This document shows, one piece after another, positions 35,951 to 43,299 of a DNA stretch of 64,000 bases (positions are counted from its first letter, which is position 1; each line of letters starts with the position of its first letter). The stretch comes from Pseudomonas brassicacearum (GTDB lineage: Bacteria > Pseudomonadota > Gammaproteobacteria > Pseudomonadales > Pseudomonadaceae): positions 223,898 through 287,897 of the forward strand of contig NZ_MOBJ01000005.1 in the NCBI RefSeq assembly GCF_003732225.1, in the 5' to 3' direction. Under the pieces are notes generated by a model. It was not told the origin of the DNA and did not search any database. It was given only the letters and a program-made list of their open reading frames with translations. The position numbers were made by a program, and so were the translations under genes.

Positions 35951-36936
35951 ATCACACCGCTCGCGTCACTCCGACGCCCGCTCAGGAGCAGGCCGCGCTG
36001 GCCTGGCTGAGCCTGTTGCATGATCAGCCGAGCAGCGGCGATCAAGCCACGTTCAGCCGTTGGCTGCAGGCCGATCCGGCGCATGCCGAGGCCTACGCTC
36101 AAGCGCAGGTGGTCTGGGAATTGAGCGAAGTGCCGGCCCGCACTCTGGCCGAGGAAGAGGCGTTTGCCTTGCAGGGTTATCTCAATGCGATGCACTGCTC
36201 CAGGCGTTCCAGCGTGCGGCGTTGGTCTGGCGGCTTGGCCATGGCCGCCTGCTTGCTGTTGATGGTTTCGATAGGCGCCGGTTGGCAGCCGTCGCGTTGG
36301 TTCGATGATTTCGGCGCCGACTACGTCTCGGCGCCGGGCGAAGTGCGCAGCGTGACCCTGGCCGACCACTCCCAAGTCACCCTCGATGCCGACAGCGCCA
36401 TTGCCGTGGATTTCAGCCACGGTGAACGGCACGTTCGACTGCGTCGCGGTGCGGCCTTTTTCAGCGTGACACATACCGGCGAGCCCTTTGTGGTCGATGC
36501 CGGAAAGGGCGAGGCGCGGGTACTCGGCACGCAGTTCGAAGTGCGATTGCAACCGGCAGGCGCGCAGGTGACGGTGCTCTCGGGACGCGTCGGCGTGACA
36601 CCAGCCAAGGGCGCCGAGCAGCAGGTGCTGACAGCCGGCCAGCAAGTGGCCTACGGCGCCGGCACCGCGGCAAAACTCCACGCCGTCGGCAGTGAAGCGC
36701 AACTGGCGTGGCGTCAGGGCTGGCTCAATTACTACAAGTCACCCTTGGCCGATGTGGTGAAAGACCTCGGTCGGTATTACCCGGGACGAATCATCGTGCT
36801 CAACGACGACCTGGCCGCACGACGGATCAGTGGCAGCTTTCCGAGCAAAGACCCGCAAGCGGTGCTCGATTCCCTGCAAGGGGTGTTGGGGTTCGAGCAG
36901 CATAGCCTGCTGGGACGGGTGATTATTCTGCGCTGA
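35947..36936 (+). CDS. FecR-type sigma regulator
   Basis: 329 residues, GTG start overlapping the sigma stop. The N-terminal cytoplasmic DUF4880 segment has ALAWLSLLHDQPSSGDQATF and RWLQADPAHAEAY. One transmembrane helix follows (about 94-112), then the periplasmic FecR domain (LADHSQVTLDADSAIAVDF) and a C-terminal STN-like end (PGRIIVLNDDLAARRISGSF). It would bind the sigma factor and the signalling domain of a TonB receptor; the best candidate in the window is the receptor at 43300. Confidence 0.92.
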   Translation: MNHTARVTPTPAQEQAALAWLSLLHDQPSSGDQATFSRWLQADPAHAEAYAQAQVVWELSEVPARTLAEEEAFALQGYLNAMHCSRRSSVRRWSGGLAMAACLLLMVSIGAGWQPSRWFDDFGADYVSAPGEVRSVTLADHSQVTLDADSAIAVDFSHGERHVRLRRGAAFFSVTHTGEPFVVDAGKGEARVLGTQFEVRLQPAGAQVTVLSGRVGVTPAKGAEQQVLTAGQQVAYGAGTAAKLHAVGSEAQLAWRQGWLNYYKSPLADVVKDLGRYYPGRIIVLNDDLAARRISGSFPSKDPQAVLDSLQGVLGFEQHSLLGRVIILR

Positions 36937-37000
36937 AGATGAGGGCGATGTTCGAGTCCTCACGATGCATTATTCAATCGTCATCTCAATGGCCCCGTTC

Positions 37001-37018
37001 TGTAACCTAAACGTTACA
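37001..37018. promoter_or_regulatory. Palindrome TGTAAC-N6-GTTACA upstream of exbD
   Basis: A perfect 6-6-6 palindrome 96 bases before the exbD ATG, in the gap after fecR. The spacing and 10 of 12 arm bases match the TyrR/PhhR box (TGTAAA-N6-TTTACA), but the downstream genes are not aromatic-catabolic, so another regulator is equally likely. No Pho box or Zur box consensus fits well. Confidence 0.45.
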
Positions 37019-37114
37019 ACTCCCGAGGATGATCTTCGCATTCCTGAGCAAATGGTCAGGAACAGCCGGAGGGCGCTTCATCGTTCAGATGATTGAATAA
37101 CAGGGAGAGGTGCG

Positions 37115-37522
37115 ATGCGCAGTTGGGATGTTACCCACAAGAAAAAAGCTCACATCGAGATCATTCCGATGATCGACGTGATGATGTTTCTGCTGGTGTT
37201 TTTCGTCTTGATCAGCCTGAACGTGATTCCGGCCGTGGGCATCAAGACCCAACTGCCGGTCGCCAGTCAGGCGCAACAACTTAAACCGCAGAACAAAGCC
37301 ATCATTACTCTTGGCCTCGACGAGCGTCTGCAACTCGACGGTCAGGACATCAACGAAAGTACCTTGCTTGCGCAACTTAAAGTGCTGAATAACAGCGCCG
37401 AGAAGTTGGTCATCATCATCAACAGTGATCAGGGCGTTGAAGTCAAACGCCTGGTGTCGGTGATGGATTTGCTCAAGGGCAATGGCTTCTCCTCCGTTTC
37501 TATCGCCACGCGCAAGACCTGA
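37115..37522 (+). CDS. exbD: ExbD/TolR-type proton-channel subunit
   Basis: 135 residues with a short cytoplasmic N-terminus, one transmembrane helix (about 19-40) starting IIPMIDVMMFLLVFFVL, which carries the conserved membrane Asp, and a periplasmic domain. With ExbB it couples the proton gradient to TonB. GGGAGAGG precedes the ATG. It is the first gene of an exbD-tonB-receptor-exbB run; tonB begins 4 bases later. Confidence 0.93.
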   Translation: MRSWDVTHKKKAHIEIIPMIDVMMFLLVFFVLISLNVIPAVGIKTQLPVASQAQQLKPQNKAIITLGLDERLQLDGQDINESTLLAQLKVLNNSAEKLVIIINSDQGVEVKRLVSVMDLLKGNGFSSVSIATRKT

Positions 37523-37526
37523 CGCC

Positions 37527-38276
37527 ATGTTCAGTCTTTATAAAGCTCGCCAATGGATCGCGTGCCTGCTGCCGGCTTGCCTGGTGGTTATCGTGATCTA
37601 CACCAGCCAGTTGCAGAGTTTGCAGATCAAACCGGTGTATGACGACAGCACGGTCGAGATCGCACTGATAGACGCGGCCGAGTTGCTGGCCGCCGTCGAA
37701 CCGACGCCCGAGCCTCCACCCATTGAGCCCGAAGCGCCGCTGATCGAGCCTGAAGTGGTGGAGCCGGTAGTCATCGAACCACCTAAACCCAAACCCGTGG
37801 CCAAACCCCGGCCGCCAGCGCCCAAACCCGTGGTAGTCAAGCGGACAACAGCGCCTGCCGCCCCCGCAACCATGGCTAAAACTGCTGCGCCGGCACCGGC
37901 GCCAGTGGTTGCGGCAGCGCTACCAAAACCCGCCACAACCGTTGCAACAGCGGCCTCGGCACCGAGCAATGCAGCGCTGGAAAGTGTGTACACCAGCGCG
38001 CTGCGCAAGGAGCTGGAAAAGCACAAGCAATACCCCAGCAGCCGCGAAGCGTCACTGCAACGCCCGCATGGCGATGTGGTGATCTGGCTGGAAGTCGACC
38101 GCGCCGGCAACGTGTTGAACAGTGGTATCGAAAGCAAGGCACCGAACATGTTGCTCAACCGGGCGGCGCAAACCAGTTTGCGTCGGGTTGAGAAAGTGTC
38201 GCCATTCCCCTCCGATGCGTTTTCCGGCAAAGACAAACAGCGGTTTACCGCGACGTTTAGCTACAACCTGGAATAA
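37527..38276 (+). CDS. tonB: TonB-family energy transducer
   Basis: 249 residues: N-terminal membrane anchor (about 8-27), a long Pro/Glu then Pro/Lys-rich periplasmic spacer (EPTPEPPPIEPEAP, PPKPKPVAKPRPPAPKP), an Ala-rich part, and a C-terminal TonB domain with KHKQYPSSREASLQ and VVIWLEVDRAGNV. It is probably dedicated to the receptor genes of this cluster. The ATG at 37527 is chosen over the frame start at 37482, which overlaps exbD. Confidence 0.92.
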   Translation: MFSLYKARQWIACLLPACLVVIVIYTSQLQSLQIKPVYDDSTVEIALIDAAELLAAVEPTPEPPPIEPEAPLIEPEVVEPVVIEPPKPKPVAKPRPPAPKPVVVKRTTAPAAPATMAKTAAPAPAPVVAAALPKPATTVATAASAPSNAALESVYTSALRKELEKHKQYPSSREASLQRPHGDVVIWLEVDRAGNVLNSGIESKAPNMLLNRAAQTSLRRVEKVSPFPSDAFSGKDKQRFTATFSYNLE

Positions 38277-38318
38277 CCCGCCATCCACTAACAGATAGAT
38301 GTATGTAAGGGATTACCC

Positions 38319-40562
38319 GTGAAGATCAATAAACTCTATGCCCTGCTTTTAGCATCGGGCCTGGGCGGCGTTGCGCCGTTGGTACTGGCTGATGACTCGG
38401 TAGATGTCGGCGCGGTGAATGTGACCGGCAAACAAACCCTGGGCAACGGCCATATGATCAAGGAAGAAAGTGCCAAGTCGCGTTCCACCGTGACCAAAGA
38501 AGCCATGGACGAAATGGCGCCCACCGCCAACGCTCTGGACAAACTCAAGTACACCCCGGGGATCAACGTTTCCAGCACCGATGCCAGCGGTCTGAGCGGC
38601 ACCAACTTCACCATGCGCGGGATGAACTCCGATCAGGTCGGCGTTTCTTCCGACGGGTTCCCGATCAATGATTCGGGTGACTACAACATTTACCCGAACC
38701 TGCTGGGCGATCCGGAAAACCTCGCCGAAGTCTTCGTCACTCAGGGCTCCTCCGAGGCTGATGGCCCGCACATCGGCTCGAGTGGTGGCAACATTGGACT
38801 GGTGACGATTCGTCCACAGAAGGATCCCGGCGTCTTCGTCAAACAGTCCCTGGGTTCAAACAACCTGCACAAGACCTTCGCGCGGATCAACACCGGTGAT
38901 CTGGGCGGCTTCAAGACCTGGGTTTCGGCGTCGCATACCGAGGGCGACAAGTGGCGGGGCAAGGGTTCGCTGCTGGCTGACAAGGTGGAGTGGAACACCT
39001 TGTTCGAGGACGGCAATGGCAACTCGACCAACGCCATCGTCAAATACAACCGGCAGGAAAACTACAACTACAACACCCTTAGTAAAGCGCAGTTCGAGAA
39101 CCAGGGGCGACGTCTGGACTACGCCGAAAACACCGTCTACAACAAGGCCGGTCAGGTGTTGCAGTCCTTCAAGCTCAACCGCAACCCCTTCGAAAGCGTG
39201 ACGTCTTCGATCACCCAGCGCTTTCAACTGCGCGATGACCTGAGCCTGACGTTCAACCCGTATTACGTCTGGTCCAGCGGCGGCAGCTACAGCGGCCAGA
39301 CCTCCACGGCACTCTCCAGCACCTCGGACAAGGCCGGCAACTTTGACCTCACGGGACTGGGCGCCAATACCTACTACCGACCGTCCTGGACCGAGACCTG
39401 GCGCCCCGGCATGACCAGCAAGCTGAAGTGGGACATCAACGATGAGCACAGCCTGGACGTCGGCTACTGGTACGAGCGCGCTCGACAGCGCCAGACCCAG
39501 CCGTTCATCGCGATCGATCCCGGCGGCAGTCCGGTGGATATATGGGGCGACTATGGCGCATCCAGTCAATTGGTCGACCGAAACGGCAAGACCGTTCAGG
39601 GCCGCCATCAATACACCGTGACCCCGGCGCAAAAACTGTGGATTCAGGACACCTGGCTCGCCACGCCAGACCTGACCTTGACGGGTGCACTGGCTTACCA
39701 GTATGTCGAGCGTGATGGCGACAACCTTGGCAGTCTGACCGACAAGCCGGAGAAGAAAGACGCCCGCTACCACGAGTTCCTGCCCAGCTTCAGCGCCAAG
39801 TACCAGATCGATGCGCGCAACCAGACGTTCTATAACGTCACCCGCAACATGCGCACCCCGCCTAACTACGTGCTGTACAACAAGGGCGATTCCATCAGCC
39901 TGAAACCCGAGTTGAGCTGGAACCAGGAGCTGGGCTGGCGGTACAGCGAAGAGGCCATGGCGCTCAGCGCGAGCCTGTTCTACATCACTTTCAAGGATCG
40001 GCAACTGTCGACCACCGACCTCAATGGCGACTTTGTCGTGGCCAACGTCGGTGAAGTGACCAACAAAGGCCTGGAGCTGGAGTGGAGCGGTTTGCTGCCG
40101 CACAACTTCAACTATTACGCCTCGTACACCTACACCCGCTCCGAGCAGCAGGACGATTTCAAGAACAAGGGCGTGTTGCTGCCGACCTCCGGCAAGCAAC
40201 TGGCCAACGTGCCGCAGAACATGTTCAACCTGAGCCTGGGTTATGACGACAGCCGCTTCTACGGCAACGTCGCGGGCAAGTACGTGGGCAGTTACTACGG
40301 CGATTTGACCAACGACGAGAAGATTGCCGGGCGCACCGTGGTCGACCTGAATGCCGGCGTGTACCTGCCGGTGGACAAGAAGGTGTTCAAATCCGCGACC
40401 CTGCGATTCTCGATGCTCAACGTGTTCGACAAGGAATACCTGTCCTCGGTGCGCACCGTGTCGTTCAACTCGCAACCCACCAATGGCCTGGCCCCGAGTA
40501 CCGCGTACTACAACGTCGGCGAAGAACGCACGGCCGTGGTTTCGCTGGAAGCGGCTTTCTGA
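38319..40562 (+). CDS. TonB-dependent receptor without signalling domain
   Basis: 747 residues, GTG start after TAAGGGA. A signal peptide (about 1-24, ending VLA) is followed directly by the TonB box region DDSVDVGAVNVTG and the plug (RGMNSDQVGVSSDGFPIND). The beta-barrel ends in a Phe (VVSLEAAF). There is no N-terminal STN domain, so it transports but should not signal. The plug motif SSEADGPHIGSSGGNIGLVT differs from the usual siderophore-receptor wording, and the substrate is unknown. It lies between tonB and exbB. Confidence 0.92.
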   Translation: MKINKLYALLLASGLGGVAPLVLADDSVDVGAVNVTGKQTLGNGHMIKEESAKSRSTVTKEAMDEMAPTANALDKLKYTPGINVSSTDASGLSGTNFTMRGMNSDQVGVSSDGFPINDSGDYNIYPNLLGDPENLAEVFVTQGSSEADGPHIGSSGGNIGLVTIRPQKDPGVFVKQSLGSNNLHKTFARINTGDLGGFKTWVSASHTEGDKWRGKGSLLADKVEWNTLFEDGNGNSTNAIVKYNRQENYNYNTLSKAQFENQGRRLDYAENTVYNKAGQVLQSFKLNRNPFESVTSSITQRFQLRDDLSLTFNPYYVWSSGGSYSGQTSTALSSTSDKAGNFDLTGLGANTYYRPSWTETWRPGMTSKLKWDINDEHSLDVGYWYERARQRQTQPFIAIDPGGSPVDIWGDYGASSQLVDRNGKTVQGRHQYTVTPAQKLWIQDTWLATPDLTLTGALAYQYVERDGDNLGSLTDKPEKKDARYHEFLPSFSAKYQIDARNQTFYNVTRNMRTPPNYVLYNKGDSISLKPELSWNQELGWRYSEEAMALSASLFYITFKDRQLSTTDLNGDFVVANVGEVTNKGLELEWSGLLPHNFNYYASYTYTRSEQQDDFKNKGVLLPTSGKQLANVPQNMFNLSLGYDDSRFYGNVAGKYVGSYYGDLTNDEKIAGRTVVDLNAGVYLPVDKKVFKSATLRFSMLNVFDKEYLSSVRTVSFNSQPTNGLAPSTAYYNVGEERTAVVSLEAAF

Positions 40563-40597
40563 TTTCGCTGAATTCGTTCTGACCCGAGGGATTACCG

Positions 40598-41242
40598 ATG
40601 GACATGGATCTGCTGCACGACCTCACCTTCTACACCCTGTACGGCGCGGCTGCGATTGCCGCTTTCATCGCCGTCGAACGCGGAATTTACTTCAGCTTCA
40701 GCCTGCGTCAGGCGAAAAAACTGGAAACGGTGCTCAACCCAACCATGCACGCCGTCGAGGACCTGCCCGCCGCGTTGCGCCAACGCAACAGCCTGCCACT
40801 GGAAATGCTCGAAACGCTATTTGCGCATAAACAAGGGCTGGCGACGCACAAGGATCTGGAAGACCTCAGCGAGTCGATCTACATTTCTACCCGCAGCAAA
40901 CTGATGCACGGTTTGTGGCTGCTCGAAACTGTGGTTACCGCAGCGCCATTACTGGGGCTGCTGGGGACGATTCTGGGGATCATCGACACCTTCAAGGCAT
41001 TGGCCGAGACCGGTGTTTCGGACCCGGGCGAAGTCTCCAAAGGCATTGGTACGGCGTTGTATGCCACGGCGCTGGGGATCGCCGTCGCGTTGGGCAGCAT
41101 GATTTTCCACAACCACTTTCAGGACCGGGTCGAGCGTATTACCGACCATCTGAAAATCCTCCTGCTGCGTGCCGGTATGGGAACTACGCTGAAACAGGTT
41201 GAAGTGCCGCAAGCGATACACGGCCAACTGCATCCGGCCTGA
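40598..41242 (+). CDS. exbB: ExbB/TolQ-type proton-channel subunit
   Basis: 214 residues with three membrane helices: about 12-32, 107-132 (ETVVTAAPLLGLLGTILGII) and 149-172 (GIGTALYATALGIAVALGS). The second and third contain the conserved family residues. It partners ExbD, here separated from it by tonB and the receptor gene, which is an unusual order. The 5'-nucleotidase gene follows 45 bases later. Confidence 0.93.
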   Translation: MDMDLLHDLTFYTLYGAAAIAAFIAVERGIYFSFSLRQAKKLETVLNPTMHAVEDLPAALRQRNSLPLEMLETLFAHKQGLATHKDLEDLSESIYISTRSKLMHGLWLLETVVTAAPLLGLLGTILGIIDTFKALAETGVSDPGEVSKGIGTALYATALGIAVALGSMIFHNHFQDRVERITDHLKILLLRAGMGTTLKQVEVPQAIHGQLHPA

Positions 41243-41287
41243 CCGCCACACTTCTACAGATAATGATTAGCGAACAAGGATGAACTC

Positions 41288-42988
41288 ATGTCACGCCATT
41301 CCCTGCCAAGGCTGCTCAGTGCAGTCGCCCTGGCTGTCGCCGCGCTGGGCGGTTGCGCCCATGTTCAGCCGCCAGCCCAACCGGTTGCCGTGAACATCGT
41401 GGCGATCAACGACCTGCACGGTTACTTGCAGGCCAACCCGTATTCGGTTCGTGACAGCACGGCCGCTGACGGTGTGCGCATGCTCAAGGCCGGGGGCATT
41501 GCGACCCTCGGCGGGATGCTGACGCAACTGCGCAAGGACGATCCGCAGTTGCTGTTCATCGGTGCCGGTGACCTGGTGGGCGGCAGTCCGCCGCTGTCGG
41601 CGATGTGGGCCGACGAGCCGACGCTCGAAGCGTTGCGGCACATGGACATGAAACTCAGCGCCATCGGCAATCATGAGCTGGACAACGGCAAGGCGGAGTT
41701 CCTGCGTCAGCTCAATGGCGGCTGCGAATCCATTCGTCCGACCAAGGCCTGCCAGTTTCGCGCCAGCTATCCCGGCAGCGGTTTCCCCTATCTGGCGGCG
41801 AACCTGATCGACACCGATACCGGCAAAACCCTGTTGCCGCCGTACCGTATCGAAGAGGTCAAAGGTCAGAAGATCGCTTTTGTCGGCGCGGTCCTGCGCG
41901 ATGTGGCGTCAGTGGTCAGCGTCAAGGGCATGCAGGGTTTGCGTACCGAGGACGAAGCCGAGTCGATCAATCGGCTGATTCCCGAGCTCAACCGCCAGGG
42001 CGTCAATGCGATTGTCGCGGTGGTGCACCAGGGCGGCTCAACCCCCGAACCCTACGACAAACAGGACTGCAGCCAGCTGAGCGGCGATATCGTCGATGTG
42101 GCCAAGCGTCTTGATCCGGCAGTCGATGTGTTGATCACCGGGCATTCCCATAAGGGCTATCTGTGCAAGGTCGGTTCTCTGCTGGTGACTCAGGGCAGTT
42201 CCTATGGGCATCTGATGACCCACCTGACGCTTGACGTAACCCCCGGTCAGCATCGGGTCACGCGCATTCAAGCGGCCAACTTGCTGGCCGATCCGGCGCA
42301 GTATCCAGCCGATCCGCAGATGCTCGCCTTGCAGCGGGAAGTCGAAGCACGCAGCAATAACGTGCTGCTCAAACCCGTCGGCGCCATCGCGGCTTCACCG
42401 ATCACTCGACGTGCCAATGCGGCGGGGGAGACGCCGTTGGGTGACTTGATCGCCGATGCCCAACTGGCGGCTGGCGCTGCACATGGGGCGCAGATCGCCT
42501 TCATGAACAACGGTGGTATTCGTGGCGACCTGGCCCTGGAGCCAGGTCTCAAACGCCTGAACTATGGGCAGGTGGCGACGGTGCAGCCGTTCAACAACAC
42601 CCTGATCGCCTTCGATCTGAAGGGTCGGCAACTTGAACAGTTGCTCAATCAGCAATGGAAAGCAGAAGGCGACGTGAATGTGCTGCAAGTCTCCAAAGGC
42701 TTCAGCTATCGCTGGGATTCCACGCGCCCGCTGGACAGTCGGGTGATCCCCGGCAGTGTTCGCCTCAACGGTAAGCCGGTGCAGCCCGAGCGCACTTATC
42801 GCCTGGTGCTGAACGGCTTCCTGGCCGACGGTGGCGATCGCTTCAGTCTTTTCAAACAGGGAATCAACCGTCGGGATTTGCAAGTGACGGACCTGGATAG
42901 CCTGATCGACTACCTGCACCGCATGGATCAAAAAGGCCAACCCGTTGGTTCGACGCAAAGTGCAGGGCGCATCGTGAAGGTGAAATAG
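41288..42988 (+). CDS. Lipoprotein 5'-nucleotidase/metallophosphoesterase
   Basis: 566 residues. A lipoprotein signal with candidate lipidation C23 (AALGGC) is followed by the metallophosphatase domain (AINDLHGYLQ, GAGDLVGG, IGNHELDNGKAEF, GHSHKGY) and the 5'-nucleotidase C-terminal domain (NNGGIRGDLA, FNNTLIAFDLKG, NGFLADGGDRF). Such enzymes strip phosphate from nucleotides or sugar phosphates outside the cytoplasm. AAGGA precedes the ATG. It closes the exbD-tonB-receptor-exbB run, hinting that the transported molecule may be phosphorylated or nucleotide-like (inference). Confidence 0.92.
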   Translation: MSRHSLPRLLSAVALAVAALGGCAHVQPPAQPVAVNIVAINDLHGYLQANPYSVRDSTAADGVRMLKAGGIATLGGMLTQLRKDDPQLLFIGAGDLVGGSPPLSAMWADEPTLEALRHMDMKLSAIGNHELDNGKAEFLRQLNGGCESIRPTKACQFRASYPGSGFPYLAANLIDTDTGKTLLPPYRIEEVKGQKIAFVGAVLRDVASVVSVKGMQGLRTEDEAESINRLIPELNRQGVNAIVAVVHQGGSTPEPYDKQDCSQLSGDIVDVAKRLDPAVDVLITGHSHKGYLCKVGSLLVTQGSSYGHLMTHLTLDVTPGQHRVTRIQAANLLADPAQYPADPQMLALQREVEARSNNVLLKPVGAIAASPITRRANAAGETPLGDLIADAQLAAGAAHGAQIAFMNNGGIRGDLALEPGLKRLNYGQVATVQPFNNTLIAFDLKGRQLEQLLNQQWKAEGDVNVLQVSKGFSYRWDSTRPLDSRVIPGSVRLNGKPVQPERTYRLVLNGFLADGGDRFSLFKQGINRRDLQVTDLDSLIDYLHRMDQKGQPVGSTQSAGRIVKVK

Positions 42989-43012
42989 GACTGCCAGACA
43001 TGTCGCATTACC

Positions 43013-43159
43013 CGTAGCAGCTGCCGAGCCTGCGAGGCTGCGTTCGGCTGCGAAGCAGTCGTGACATCAGGCAGCGCGTTCCTTCAGGTAAACCGCACAC
43101 GCAGGATTTGCGAGGACTGCGTCCTCGAACGCAGCCTCGCAGGCTCGGCAGCTGCTACG
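43013..43159. repeat. 147-bp inverted-repeat element, copy 1
   Basis: Ends are CGTAGCAGCTGCCGAGCC and its inverted complement GGCTCGGCAGCTGCTACG; internal arms GCGAGGCTGCGTTCG and CGAACGCAGCCTCGC also pair. The second copy, exactly the same length and in the same orientation, is at 58415-58561. There is no coding capacity, so it looks like a non-autonomous, REPIN/MITE-like element. Confidence 0.85.
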
Positions 43160-43252
43160 GACCGCGTGATGGCAAGCTGTGGAAGGGGCTTTCAAACTAT
43201 TTTCAATTTTCGTGTGAGGTAAACCCGAGTGACATCCGTGTAGTGGTGAAAG

Positions 43253-43267
43253 TGCGATTCATTCGCA
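43253..43267 (+). promoter_or_regulatory. Possible Fur or iron-starvation-sigma site before the second receptor
   Basis: TGCGATTCATTCGCA is a 5-5-5 palindrome 33 bases before the receptor ATG. It resembles the GATTCTCATTCGCAT sequences seen near Pseudomonas iron-receptor genes. GGTAAACCC at 43218-43226 could be a -35 for the FecI-type sigma. Both are by-eye matches. Confidence 0.35.
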
Positions 43268-43299
43268 TCCGTAGCGTTTCTACACACAGGTCACGAGTA

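Noticed and set aside
37001..37018. Zur or Pho box reading of the TGTAAC-N6-GTTACA palindrome
   Set aside because: The arms do not match the Zur core (GTTAT/ATAAC orientation), and the second half fits the Pho half-site poorly.
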